The translations under genes were made by a program, and so were the position numbers. From assembly GCA_947503395.1 (NCBI GenBank), contig CANNDP010000053.1:1-6257 (forward strand): a stretch of DNA of 6,257 bases, read 5' to 3'. Origin of the DNA: Actinomycetota bacterium (lineage in GTDB: Bacteria; Actinomycetota; Actinomycetes; Nanopelagicales; Nanopelagicaceae). The notes below the pieces were generated by a model. It ran no database searches and was not told the DNA's origin. It saw only the letters and a program-made list of their open reading frames with translations. Below, piece after piece: positions 1 to 3,735 of the stretch. Numbering within the stretch: position 1 is the stretch's first letter; every line of letters begins with the position of its first letter.

Positions 1-2
1 AT

Positions 3-488
3 CAAAGTGGGGAGCGCCTGCCGCAGAGCTGGATAGATAAACTTGAAGAGTCATCAACCTTTAATGAGGGCCATGCCACAACTAGCTATATGGCTGCAGC
101 AATACTTGATCTTGCTTGGCACTCACTTTCATCAGATGAAGTTATAAGCGATGTTGAGAAATTTGAAGCAGAGGCGATAGAGAGCTACGGCCTTGCCTAT
201 GACTGTGTTCCAACAAGATATCGCTCTTCCTACTTCTCTCATATTTTTGCTGGGGGATACTCTGCTGGTTATTACGGCTATATCTGGGCCGAGGTCTTTG
301 ATGCCGATACTGGCGAGTGGTTTAAGGAAAATGGTGGTTTAACTCGAAAGAATGGCGATCACCTTAGAGGCAAACTTATGAGCCAAGGTGGCTCAATTGA
401 TTCTCTTGAGATGTTTAGGAATTTCAGAGGTAGAGATGCAGTTATTGAACCGCTGTTAAAACGCAGAGGGTTAGTAAGTAATGCTTGA
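3..488 (+). CDS. dcp: M3-family peptidyl-dipeptidase (Dcp-like), C-terminal part, 5' end outside window
   Basis: This is an open frame entering from the left edge: codons can be read from position 3 with no stop before the ATG at 90, so that ATG is internal and the gene starts upstream. The 161 visible residues match the C-terminal part of zinc oligopeptidases of the M3 (thimet/Dcp) family: a GERLPQ segment, FNEGHATTSYMAAAILDLAWH, then HIFAGGYSAGYYGYIWAEVFDAD (about nt 240-308), whose Tyr/Gly-rich stretch helps bind substrate in this family, then a FKENGGL block, a GG-S-D--EMFRNFRGR block and a closing EPLLKRRGL. The catalytic HExxH motif lies upstream of the window and cannot be checked. Family members are cytoplasmic and cut dipeptides from the C-termini of short peptides, so peptide recycling is the likely role. 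The stop overlaps the uppP start by 8 nt, suggesting co-transcription. Family assignment is strong; the symbol is less certain because OpdA and Dcp are hard to separate on this part. Confidence 0.9.
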   Translation, partial: QSGERLPQSWIDKLEESSTFNEGHATTSYMAAAILDLAWHSLSSDEVISDVEKFEAEAIESYGLAYDCVPTRYRSSYFSHIFAGGYSAGYYGYIWAEVFDADTGEWFKENGGLTRKNGDHLRGKLMSQGGSIDSLEMFRNFRGRDAVIEPLLKRRGLVSNA

Positions 489-1311
489 GGCAATATTTCT
501 TGGAATTGTTCAGGGTTTAACTGAATTTCTCCCTGTTTCATCAAGCGCCCATATTCGCATTCTCGGCGAGTTCCTGCCCTCAGCGCAGGATCCCGGGGCT
601 ACCTTCACAGCGATAATGCAGATTGGGACAGAGATAGCGGTTCTGATTTATTTCAGAGCTGATATTGCAAGGCTCATCTCTGCATCTCTTAAATGGCTTA
701 TAAGAAGAGGTGAATTAGTTGGCAGTGAAAAAAACGATGCGCGTCTATCAGCGCTAATTCTCCTCGGGTCACTCCCCATATTTTTCCTGGGATATTTTGG
801 CCAGGAGTACATTCGCGAGAATTTTCGTTCTCTCTATCTGATTGCAGCCACCTTAATTGTCTTTGGCCTTCTACTTGGCGTGATAGATCATTATGGCAAG
901 AGAGTAAAGAACCTTGATGCCTTAGGAGCAAAAGACGGTGTGGGCTATGGAATTGCGCAATCACTCGCTCTAATTCCAGGAGTCTCTCGCTCCGGTGCAA
1001 CGATTGCTATGGGAAGAGCTCTGGGATACAAAAGAGATGCAGCTCTGCGCTACTCATTCCTGCTAGCTATCCCCGCAGTGCTAGGAAGCGGCACGTTTGA
1101 ACTCTTCAACTCACTGTCAAGGCCATTAAACGCTTTTTCTCACGGAGAGACTTTTGTTGCAACGCTCACAGCTTTTGTTATCGGATATTTAGTTATCTCT
1201 TGGCTAATGAAATACGTTCAAACTAAGAGTTTTATGCCTTTTGTTATCTACCGCGTATTGCTCGGAACTCTCTTGCTAATCTTTCTATCAACAGGCGTAA
1301 TTACAGCTTAA
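481..1311 (+). CDS. uppP: Undecaprenyl-diphosphatase UppP (BacA family)
   Basis: This 276-residue integral membrane protein has the usual family length. It removes a phosphate from undecaprenyl diphosphate to regenerate the lipid carrier for peptidoglycan and other envelope polymers; extra copies give bacitracin resistance in known species. Both signature regions are present: near the N-terminus QGLTEFLPVSSSAH (residues 11-24, with Glu15 in the Q/E-xxx-E motif and His24), and PGVSRSGAT (166-174, with Arg170 and the serines of the active-site loop). Hydrophobic segments fill most of the chain, for example about 90-105, 118-135, 191-205, 226-243 and 254-272. The FMPFVIYRVLLG ending is typical. 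The start is the ATG overlapping the end of the M3 peptidase gene; an AGAGG stretch at 465-469 lies about 11 nt upstream as a somewhat distant ribosome site, and coupled translation is likely. The stop overlaps the stop of the convergent minus-strand gene. No key motif is missing. Confidence 0.96.
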   Translation: MLEAIFLGIVQGLTEFLPVSSSAHIRILGEFLPSAQDPGATFTAIMQIGTEIAVLIYFRADIARLISASLKWLIRRGELVGSEKNDARLSALILLGSLPIFFLGYFGQEYIRENFRSLYLIAATLIVFGLLLGVIDHYGKRVKNLDALGAKDGVGYGIAQSLALIPGVSRSGATIAMGRALGYKRDAALRYSFLLAIPAVLGSGTFELFNSLSRPLNAFSHGETFVATLTAFVIGYLVISWLMKYVQTKSFMPFVIYRVLLGTLLLIFLSTGVITA

Positions 1312-1493
1312 GAACCTGCAAGTTCATTTCTTCCATTGCTACTCATTGATATCTCTGCCACATCAGGCATCGGACAGGGAGCGCCATCGCAGCAATTAGT
1401 TTTCATATGGCAATGAGGGCAGAGCCATCTAGTTGCAATTGGGTCATAGGGGCGCTGGCAGAAATCACAGGGCATCTGATTATTTGCGCTCAT
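1308..1493 (-). CDS. Small cysteine-rich, probable zinc-ribbon protein, function unknown
   Basis: This is a 61-residue protein with seven cysteines. CxxC pairs at C9/C12 and C25/C28 are spaced like the two knuckles of a zinc ribbon, followed by CC at 34-35 and C40 in a CCDGAPCP segment, with H27 and H29 beside the second pair. The block RWLCPHCHMKTNCCDGAPC is too regular to be a shadow frame, and the gene has its own credible leaderless promoter, with TATTCT ending 6 nt before the ATG. The C-terminal 18 or so residues are Ser/Asn-rich and probably disordered. It converges on uppP and the two reading frames overlap by 4 nt across their stop codons. There is no signal peptide or membrane segment, so it is presumably cytoplasmic. 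A metal-dependent structural or nucleic-acid/protein-binding role is only an inference; I do not recognise a named family. Confidence 0.75.
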   Translation of the reverse strand: MSANNQMPCDFCQRPYDPIATRWLCPHCHMKTNCCDGAPCPMPDVAEISMSSNGRNELAGS

Positions 1494-1505
1494 GAGACAA
1501 GAATA
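1494..1505 (-). promoter_or_regulatory. Leaderless-type -10 element for the cysteine-rich gene
   Basis: Read on the minus strand, TATTCT (plus 1500-1505) is followed by six bases and then the ATG at 1493. A TAnnnT box 6-7 nt before the initiation codon is the arrangement of leaderless actinobacterial promoters, with transcription starting at the A of the ATG. No Shine-Dalgarno sequence precedes the ATG, in agreement. No convincing -35 box is visible. Confidence 0.55.
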
Positions 1506-1561
1506 GGATCTGTGGCTAAAAAACGTTGGAAGATAGCGAGTTTGCCTGTGGGGCGTCTCTC

Positions 1562-1591
1562 TTGTTGCGATGAGTAGTTAAAGGGTAGATT
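1562..1591 (+). promoter_or_regulatory. Possible promoter for the VOC gene
   Basis: TTGTTG (1562-1567) and TAGATT (1586-1591) are 18 nt apart and would give a leader of about 30 nt carrying the GGAG ribosome site. The match to consensus is modest and was found by eye, so this is tentative. Confidence 0.3.
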
Positions 1592-1627
1592 TTCGCAACA
1601 GGGACTTTAAGGGATTGGAGAAAAGCT

Positions 1628-1996
1628 TTGGGCAAGGCAAAGGTGACCACCGTTATGTTCAATAGCGAAAACCCTGAGGTACTCGTTAATTTTTGGGGCA
1701 AAGTATTAGGCGTTGAAGCACATCCTCACAATGCTTCAACTGAACATATTTGGCTGTTTCCAACACCGGGCGAGAACTTCAAGATAGGTTTTCAGCGAGT
1801 GGCAAAAAAATCTTCCGACTCTCAGGAGATTCATATTGATGTAGCGGTAGATGATCTCAATGAAACCGAAGATTTGGTGAAGAATCTTGGCGGCAGTCAC
1901 GTAAAAACCTCACGCACCAGTAGTGGATTTGAATGGCGAATCTTGAAGGACCCCCAAGGAAATTCCTTTTGCATCTTCAAAGATTCGGGTCATTAG
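1628..1996 (+). CDS. VOC-superfamily (glyoxalase-like) protein
   Basis: This 122-residue single-domain protein resembles the small actinobacterial glyoxalase-like family (Glyoxalase_6 type). Visible features are the NPEVLVNFWGKVLGVE helix-turn segment (residues 15-30), IGFQRV (53-58), the strand IHIDVAVDDL (68-77), an EDLVKNLGG helix and the closing strand WRILKDPQGNSFCIF (103-117). VOC proteins have paired beta-alpha-beta-beta-beta modules and often bind a divalent metal for isomerase, dioxygenase, lyase or antibiotic-binding roles. His69 could be one ligand, but the Glu usual in the closing GNEFC motif is Ser113 here, so metal catalysis is doubtful. The start is TTG: GGAG at 1617-1620 lies 7 nt upstream, an in-frame stop at 1586-1588 bounds the frame, and no ATG, GTG or TTG lies between. 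It ends 24 nt before the tRNA-Val fragment, so it borders the islet and may itself be accessory. Substrate unknown. Confidence 0.85.
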   Translation: MGKAKVTTVMFNSENPEVLVNFWGKVLGVEAHPHNASTEHIWLFPTPGENFKIGFQRVAKKSSDSQEIHIDVAVDDLNETEDLVKNLGGSHVKTSRTSSGFEWRILKDPQGNSFCIFKDSGH

Positions 1997-2020
1997 AACA
2001 AACTAGTTAAAGCTTTCAGG

Positions 2021-2047
2021 GGACGATACTGGGATCGAACCAGTGAC
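2021..2047 (-). repeat. Displaced 3' fragment of tRNA-Val (putative distal att site)
   Basis: These 27 bases equal positions 3194-3220 without a mismatch. On the minus strand they spell the last three variable-loop bases, the complete T-arm with its TTCGATC loop, and the 3' strand of the acceptor stem. The identity stops at the tRNA end: the discriminator position is C here (plus 2020 is g) but A in the intact gene. No matching anticodon or D-arm follows on the other side, so this cannot be a functional tRNA. Confidence 0.85.
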
Positions 2048-2063
2048 AACGTGGATTACGTGC

Positions 2064-2192
2064 ACCAATTAGTAGAAAATCCTACTTGGTTCAACTTTAT
2101 CACCATAGGGCAGACATTCATGGCTCTGATCAGAAATTGGTCTTGTTCGGTTCCTGTTTGATTATCTAAGGTTGATAAAGCTGAATTTCTGA
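2064..2192. repeat. Cluster of inverted repeats between the att fragment and the kinase gene
   Basis: Three nested structures are readable. TTCAACTTTATCACCATAG (2090-2108) is inverted as CTAAGGTTGATAAAGCTGAA (2166-2185) with two mismatches and one inserted base. TCAGAAATT (2130-2138) is perfectly inverted as AATTTCTGA (2184-2192). A bulged hairpin pairs AGTAG (2071-2075) with CTACT (2082-2086) and ACCA (2064-2067) with TGGT (2087-2090). TCTGATCAGA (2125-2134) is also a perfect palindrome. The right arms overlap the -35 box and the promoter spacer of the kinase gene. They could be recombinase arm sites, an operator, or both; nothing in the sequence decides. Confidence 0.6.
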
Positions 2193-2200
2193 CATAAATT
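2172..2200 (+). promoter_or_regulatory. Sigma70-type promoter of the phosphotransferase gene, leaderless
   Basis: TTGATA (2172-2177) and TAAATT (2195-2200) are separated by the ideal 17 nt, and the ATG follows the -10 box by 7 nt. There is no Shine-Dalgarno sequence before the ATG. This is the best-looking promoter in the window and indicates a leaderless mRNA. The -35 box and the spacer are parts of the two inverted-repeat pairs upstream, so a DNA-binding protein there would be expected to affect expression. Confidence 0.65.
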
Positions 2201-2207
2201 TCGGCAA

Positions 2208-3185
2208 ATGCAATCGTCTCAATTCGGGCAACTAGATGTTCAGGCCCAAAGGGAGCACGTCTTAGAATTGGCGCATACCGTTCTTTCTGATTATCCATTT
2301 GAAATTCATTCAGTTGAAATAGTTAATTTTGAGTTTAACGCTACTTTTAAAGTAGTTACATCAAATAGAGACATTTTCGCACTTCGAATTAATGTTAACT
2401 CTGACCGAACTTATGAAAATCTTAGAGGTGAGATTGCTTTCGTTGGCTTTCTCAATCAGAAACAGGCAGTTAATCTGCCGAAACCAGTCGCCTGCAAGAA
2501 AGGCGAATTTGCTCTTACCGTTGCCTCTTCTATGTTGGAAAGGGATTTGGGCGTTGTCCTGTATTCGTGGCTGGAAGGGGAAGAACTCGGGGATGAACCA
2601 AATGACGAAGCGTTAAGAAAACTTGGGGCAGCAATGGCAGCGATGCATCAAGCAACCGCCGACTTCACTCTCCCCGATAAGGCTCAATTGCCGTTTTTGA
2701 AAGATTTCTTGTGGCAAACGCAGGACATTATCTTTTCGTCTGCCAGTCCACTTTCGAAAGAAGATATTGAACTGCTAACCAAGGCAAAGAACGAGATCGA
2801 GAATATAATCGAGGACCTTTATTCCGGAAGCAAGGCAATTGCGATTCACGCAGACCTTCACGGTGCGAACGTATTTACCAACGGAGATCAAATCTATATC
2901 TTCGATTTCGACGACGCCGGCTTTGGTTTACCGATCCAGGATTTGGCTATAGCCCTTTACTACTTGGATACCCCAGAGCAGGAAGCTGCACTCCTAGCGG
3001 GGTATCAGTCAGTGTCCGAACTCCCACGGTATGACAAACGCCAGTTGATTGGGCTTCTTCTACAACGGAGAATTATTCTGCTTAATTACCTATATGAAAC
3101 CACGAATCAAGAGCACCGAGACATGGCACCGGAATACCTTGTAGAAACGTTGCGCCGTGTGCGAGTTTTCCTAGATCAGAGATAA
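2208..3185 (+). CDS. Phosphotransferase-family kinase (APH/homoserine kinase/SrkA-like fold), islet cargo
   Basis: This intact 325-residue protein has the aminoglycoside-phosphotransferase/choline-kinase fold (phosphotransferase enzyme family). The N-lobe includes FKVVTSNRDIFALRIN (residues 47-62), where Arg60 stands near the usual ATP-contacting Lys/Arg, and E75 in the next helix. The hinge lies around LYSWLEGEEL (118-127). The catalytic loop is HADLHGAN (214-221: His214, catalytic Asp216, Asn221), followed by IFDFDDAGFG (231-240), with Asp233 the likely metal-binding Asp. The C-terminal helices are DLAIALYYL and a basic VETLRRVRVFLDQR tail. All catalytic residues are present, so it is probably active in the cytoplasm. 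Relatives phosphorylate aminoglycosides, homoserine, choline, sugars or protein Ser/Thr; the substrate cannot be read from sequence, and drug resistance is unproven. The ATG is chosen from the promoter spacing and an in-frame stop at 2190-2192. The stop lies 7 nt from the convergent tRNA-Val. Confidence 0.9.
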   Translation: MQSSQFGQLDVQAQREHVLELAHTVLSDYPFEIHSVEIVNFEFNATFKVVTSNRDIFALRINVNSDRTYENLRGEIAFVGFLNQKQAVNLPKPVACKKGEFALTVASSMLERDLGVVLYSWLEGEELGDEPNDEALRKLGAAMAAMHQATADFTLPDKAQLPFLKDFLWQTQDIIFSSASPLSKEDIELLTKAKNEIENIIEDLYSGSKAIAIHADLHGANVFTNGDQIYIFDFDDAGFGLPIQDLAIALYYLDTPEQEAALLAGYQSVSELPRYDKRQLIGLLLQRRIILLNYLYETTNQEHRDMAPEYLVETLRRVRVFLDQR

Positions 3186-3192
3186 AACTACG

Positions 3193-3264
3193 TGGACGAT
3201 ACTGGGATCGAACCAGTGACCCCTTCCATGTCAAGGAAGTGCGCTACCGCTGCGCTAATCGTCC
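3193..3264 (-). tRNA. tRNA-Val(GAC)
   Basis: The minus strand folds into a complete 72-nt cloverleaf. The acceptor GGACGAU pairs with AUCGUCC, the D-stem is GCGC/GCGC, the anticodon stem is CUUCC/GGAAG around the loop UUGACAU (anticodon GAC, reading GUC and by wobble GUU valine codons), and the T-stem is ACUGG/CCAGU with the loop UUCGAUC. The discriminator is A and CCA is not encoded. It is the last tRNA of the cluster. Its 3' 27 nt are duplicated at 2021-2047, making it the inferred integration target. Confidence 0.97.
3194..3220 (-). repeat. Copy of the att repeat inside the intact tRNA-Val
   Basis: This is the 3' part of tRNA-Val (end of the variable loop, T-arm, acceptor 3' strand), identical over 27 nt to 2021-2047 and in the same orientation. 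Bases outside the repeat differ on both sides except for short chance matches, so the homology is sharply bounded. It marks the tRNA-proximal end of the islet. Confidence 0.85.
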
Positions 3265-3275
3265 GAAGTGCGAAC

Positions 3276-3297
3276 TATACATTTCTCAAAATGTATA
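3276..3297 (-). other. AT-rich hairpin between tRNA-Cys and tRNA-Val
   Basis: TATACATTT (3276-3284) and AAATGTATA (3289-3297) are a perfect 9-bp inverted repeat around a 4-nt loop, in the 44-nt spacer of the tRNA transcript. No poly-U run follows in the direction of tRNA transcription, so it is more likely a processing structure than a terminator. Confidence 0.55.
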
Positions 3298-3308
3298 TGT
3301 TCTTTCCT

Positions 3309-3382
3309 TGGAGGTGGAGACGGGATTTGAACCCGTGTAGCGGGATTTGCAGTCCCGAGCCTCGCCTCTCGGCCACTCCACC
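3309..3382 (-). tRNA. tRNA-Cys(GCA)
   Basis: The minus strand gives a standard cloverleaf. The acceptor GGUGGAG pairs with CUCCACC, the anticodon stem CGGGA/UCCCG surrounds CUGCAAA (anticodon GCA), and the T-stem ACGGG/CCCGU surrounds UUCAAAU. The discriminator is U, a known cysteine identity element. CCA is encoded right after it (plus 3309-3311); without it the gene spans 3312-3382, 71 nt. It lies between tRNA-Gly and tRNA-Val in one transcription direction. Confidence 0.97.
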
Positions 3383-3394
3383 AAAACTATTGCG

Positions 3395-3415
3395 TTAATT
3401 TCACATTCAAATTAA
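3395..3415 (-). other. AT-rich hairpin between tRNA-Gly and tRNA-Cys
   Basis: TTAATTT (3395-3401) and AAATTAA (3409-3415) form a perfect 7-bp inverted repeat with a 7-nt loop, within the 36-nt spacer of the tRNA transcript. Its composition and placement resemble the hairpin between tRNA-Cys and tRNA-Val. A processing role is inferred. Confidence 0.45.
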
Positions 3416-3418
3416 GAG

Positions 3419-3491
3419 AGCGGACGACGGGGGTCGAACCCGCGACCTGAACCTTGGCAAGGTTCCGCGCTACCAACTGCGCTACGTCCGC
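3419..3491 (-). tRNA. tRNA-Gly(GCC)
   Basis: The minus strand gives a 73-nt cloverleaf. The acceptor GCGGACG pairs with CGUCCGC, the D-stem is GCGC/GCGC, the anticodon stem GAACC/GGUUC surrounds UUGCCAA (anticodon GCC), and the T-stem GCGGG/CCCGU surrounds UUCGACC. The discriminator is U and CCA is not encoded. It is the first of the three tRNAs in transcription order; Gly-Cys-Val is an order I associate with actinobacterial genomes. Confidence 0.97.
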
Positions 3492-3521
3492 ATCTACTGA
3501 CCTAAGCCATTTAGAGGGCGA

Positions 3522-3551
3522 AATCTATCGCACCTAGAGCGTTCTGCCCAA
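3522..3551 (-). promoter_or_regulatory. Possible promoter of the tRNA Gly-Cys-Val cluster
   Basis: On the minus strand, TTGGGC (plus 3546-3551) and TAGATT (plus 3522-3527) are 18 nt apart, with about 30 nt from the -10 box to the tRNA-Gly 5' end. The -35 match is weak and other TA-rich hexamers lie nearby, so position is uncertain. Confidence 0.3.
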
Positions 3552-3698
3552 GTCTTATGGAAAATGGAGTCTACTTAAAGCATAGATGCGCAGTATTTAG
3601 ATACCTAGCCTAAACATCAGTTTTTGGGGAGATAGTCGGGGTTCTGGTTTTTGAAGGCCATCTCTATTCCAACTCTAAGATTATTAATGAACTTACCT

Positions 3699-3714
3699 CA
3701 GCTTTTCAAAGCTG
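3699..3714. repeat. Operator-like palindrome upstream of the PGPGW gene
   Basis: CAGCTTT (3699-3705) and AAAGCTG (3708-3714) are perfect inverted 7-mers separated by two bases. The site occupies the place where the -35 box of the downstream promoter would be, so it could be bound by a dimeric regulator. A 2-nt loop is too short for an RNA hairpin without opening pairs, which favours a DNA site. Function is inferred from position only. Confidence 0.4.
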
Positions 3715-3723
3715 GATATTGGG

Positions 3724-3735
3724 TAATCTAGAGGA
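3724..3735 (+). promoter_or_regulatory. Leaderless-type -10 element deciding the GTG start of the PGPGW gene
   Basis: TAATCT (3724-3729) is followed by six bases and then GTG at 3736. The purine-rich GAGGA (3731-3735) touches the start codon directly, too close to act as a Shine-Dalgarno site for it, so leaderless initiation explains this start better. Confidence 0.5.

Larger units (their letters stand above)
2021..3193. mobile_element. Minimal islet integrated at the 3' end of tRNA-Val, one kinase gene as cargo
   Basis: A 27-nt direct repeat, identical in both copies, lies at 2021-2047 and 3194-3220. The second copy is the T-arm and acceptor 3' strand of the intact minus-strand tRNA-Val; the first is a stranded fragment with no tRNA 5' half beside it. 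Tyrosine-recombinase elements integrate into tRNA 3' ends, restore the tRNA and leave such a displaced fragment at the far side, downstream of the tRNA, which is the geometry seen here. The 1,146 nt between the copies hold a leader rich in inverted repeats and one intact phosphotransferase gene. No integrase, excisionase or replication gene is present, so the islet is either mobilised in trans or the remnant of a larger island. A decayed tandem tRNA-Val copy is the main alternative. Confidence 0.7.
3492..3735. other. Divergent intergenic region between the tRNA cluster and the PGPGW gene
   Basis: These 244 nt carry the outward promoters of the tRNA cluster (-) and of the membrane-protein gene (+). 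No protein gene is convincing. The remaining visible structure is a short G-rich stretch (GGGGAGATAGTCGGGG, 3626-3641) flanked by two copies of GTTTTTG 27 nt apart, a 14-codon minus-strand frame over it (3617-3661), and a palindrome at 3699-3714. Confidence 0.6.

Noticed and set aside
698..1000. 100-codon minus-strand frame inside uppP
   Set aside because: It lies antisense within a well-conserved gene and has no recognisable domain or start signals.
2021..2092. Second complete tRNA-Val
   Set aside because: After the shared 27 nt the sequence does not supply an anticodon arm, D-arm or a matching acceptor 5' strand.
2009..2104. Rho-independent terminator after the VOC gene
   Set aside because: The palindromes there are short and AT-rich, and none is followed by a T-run.
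2056..2298. 80-codon minus-strand frame at the left end of the islet, considered as an integrase tail or remnant
   Set aside because: No tyrosine-recombinase motif (R...HxxR...Y) is visible, it overlaps the kinase N-terminus, and its composition is explained by antisense of the leader and kinase gene.
2208..3185. Calling the islet kinase an aminoglycoside-resistance gene
   Set aside because: The motifs fix the fold and catalysis but not the substrate; many members phosphorylate metabolites or proteins.
3192..3398. 68-codon plus-strand frame spanning tRNA-Val and tRNA-Cys
   Set aside because: It is the antisense of two tRNA genes; its DDTGIEPVTPS and RRDLNP motifs are the familiar spurious translations of tRNA T-arms.
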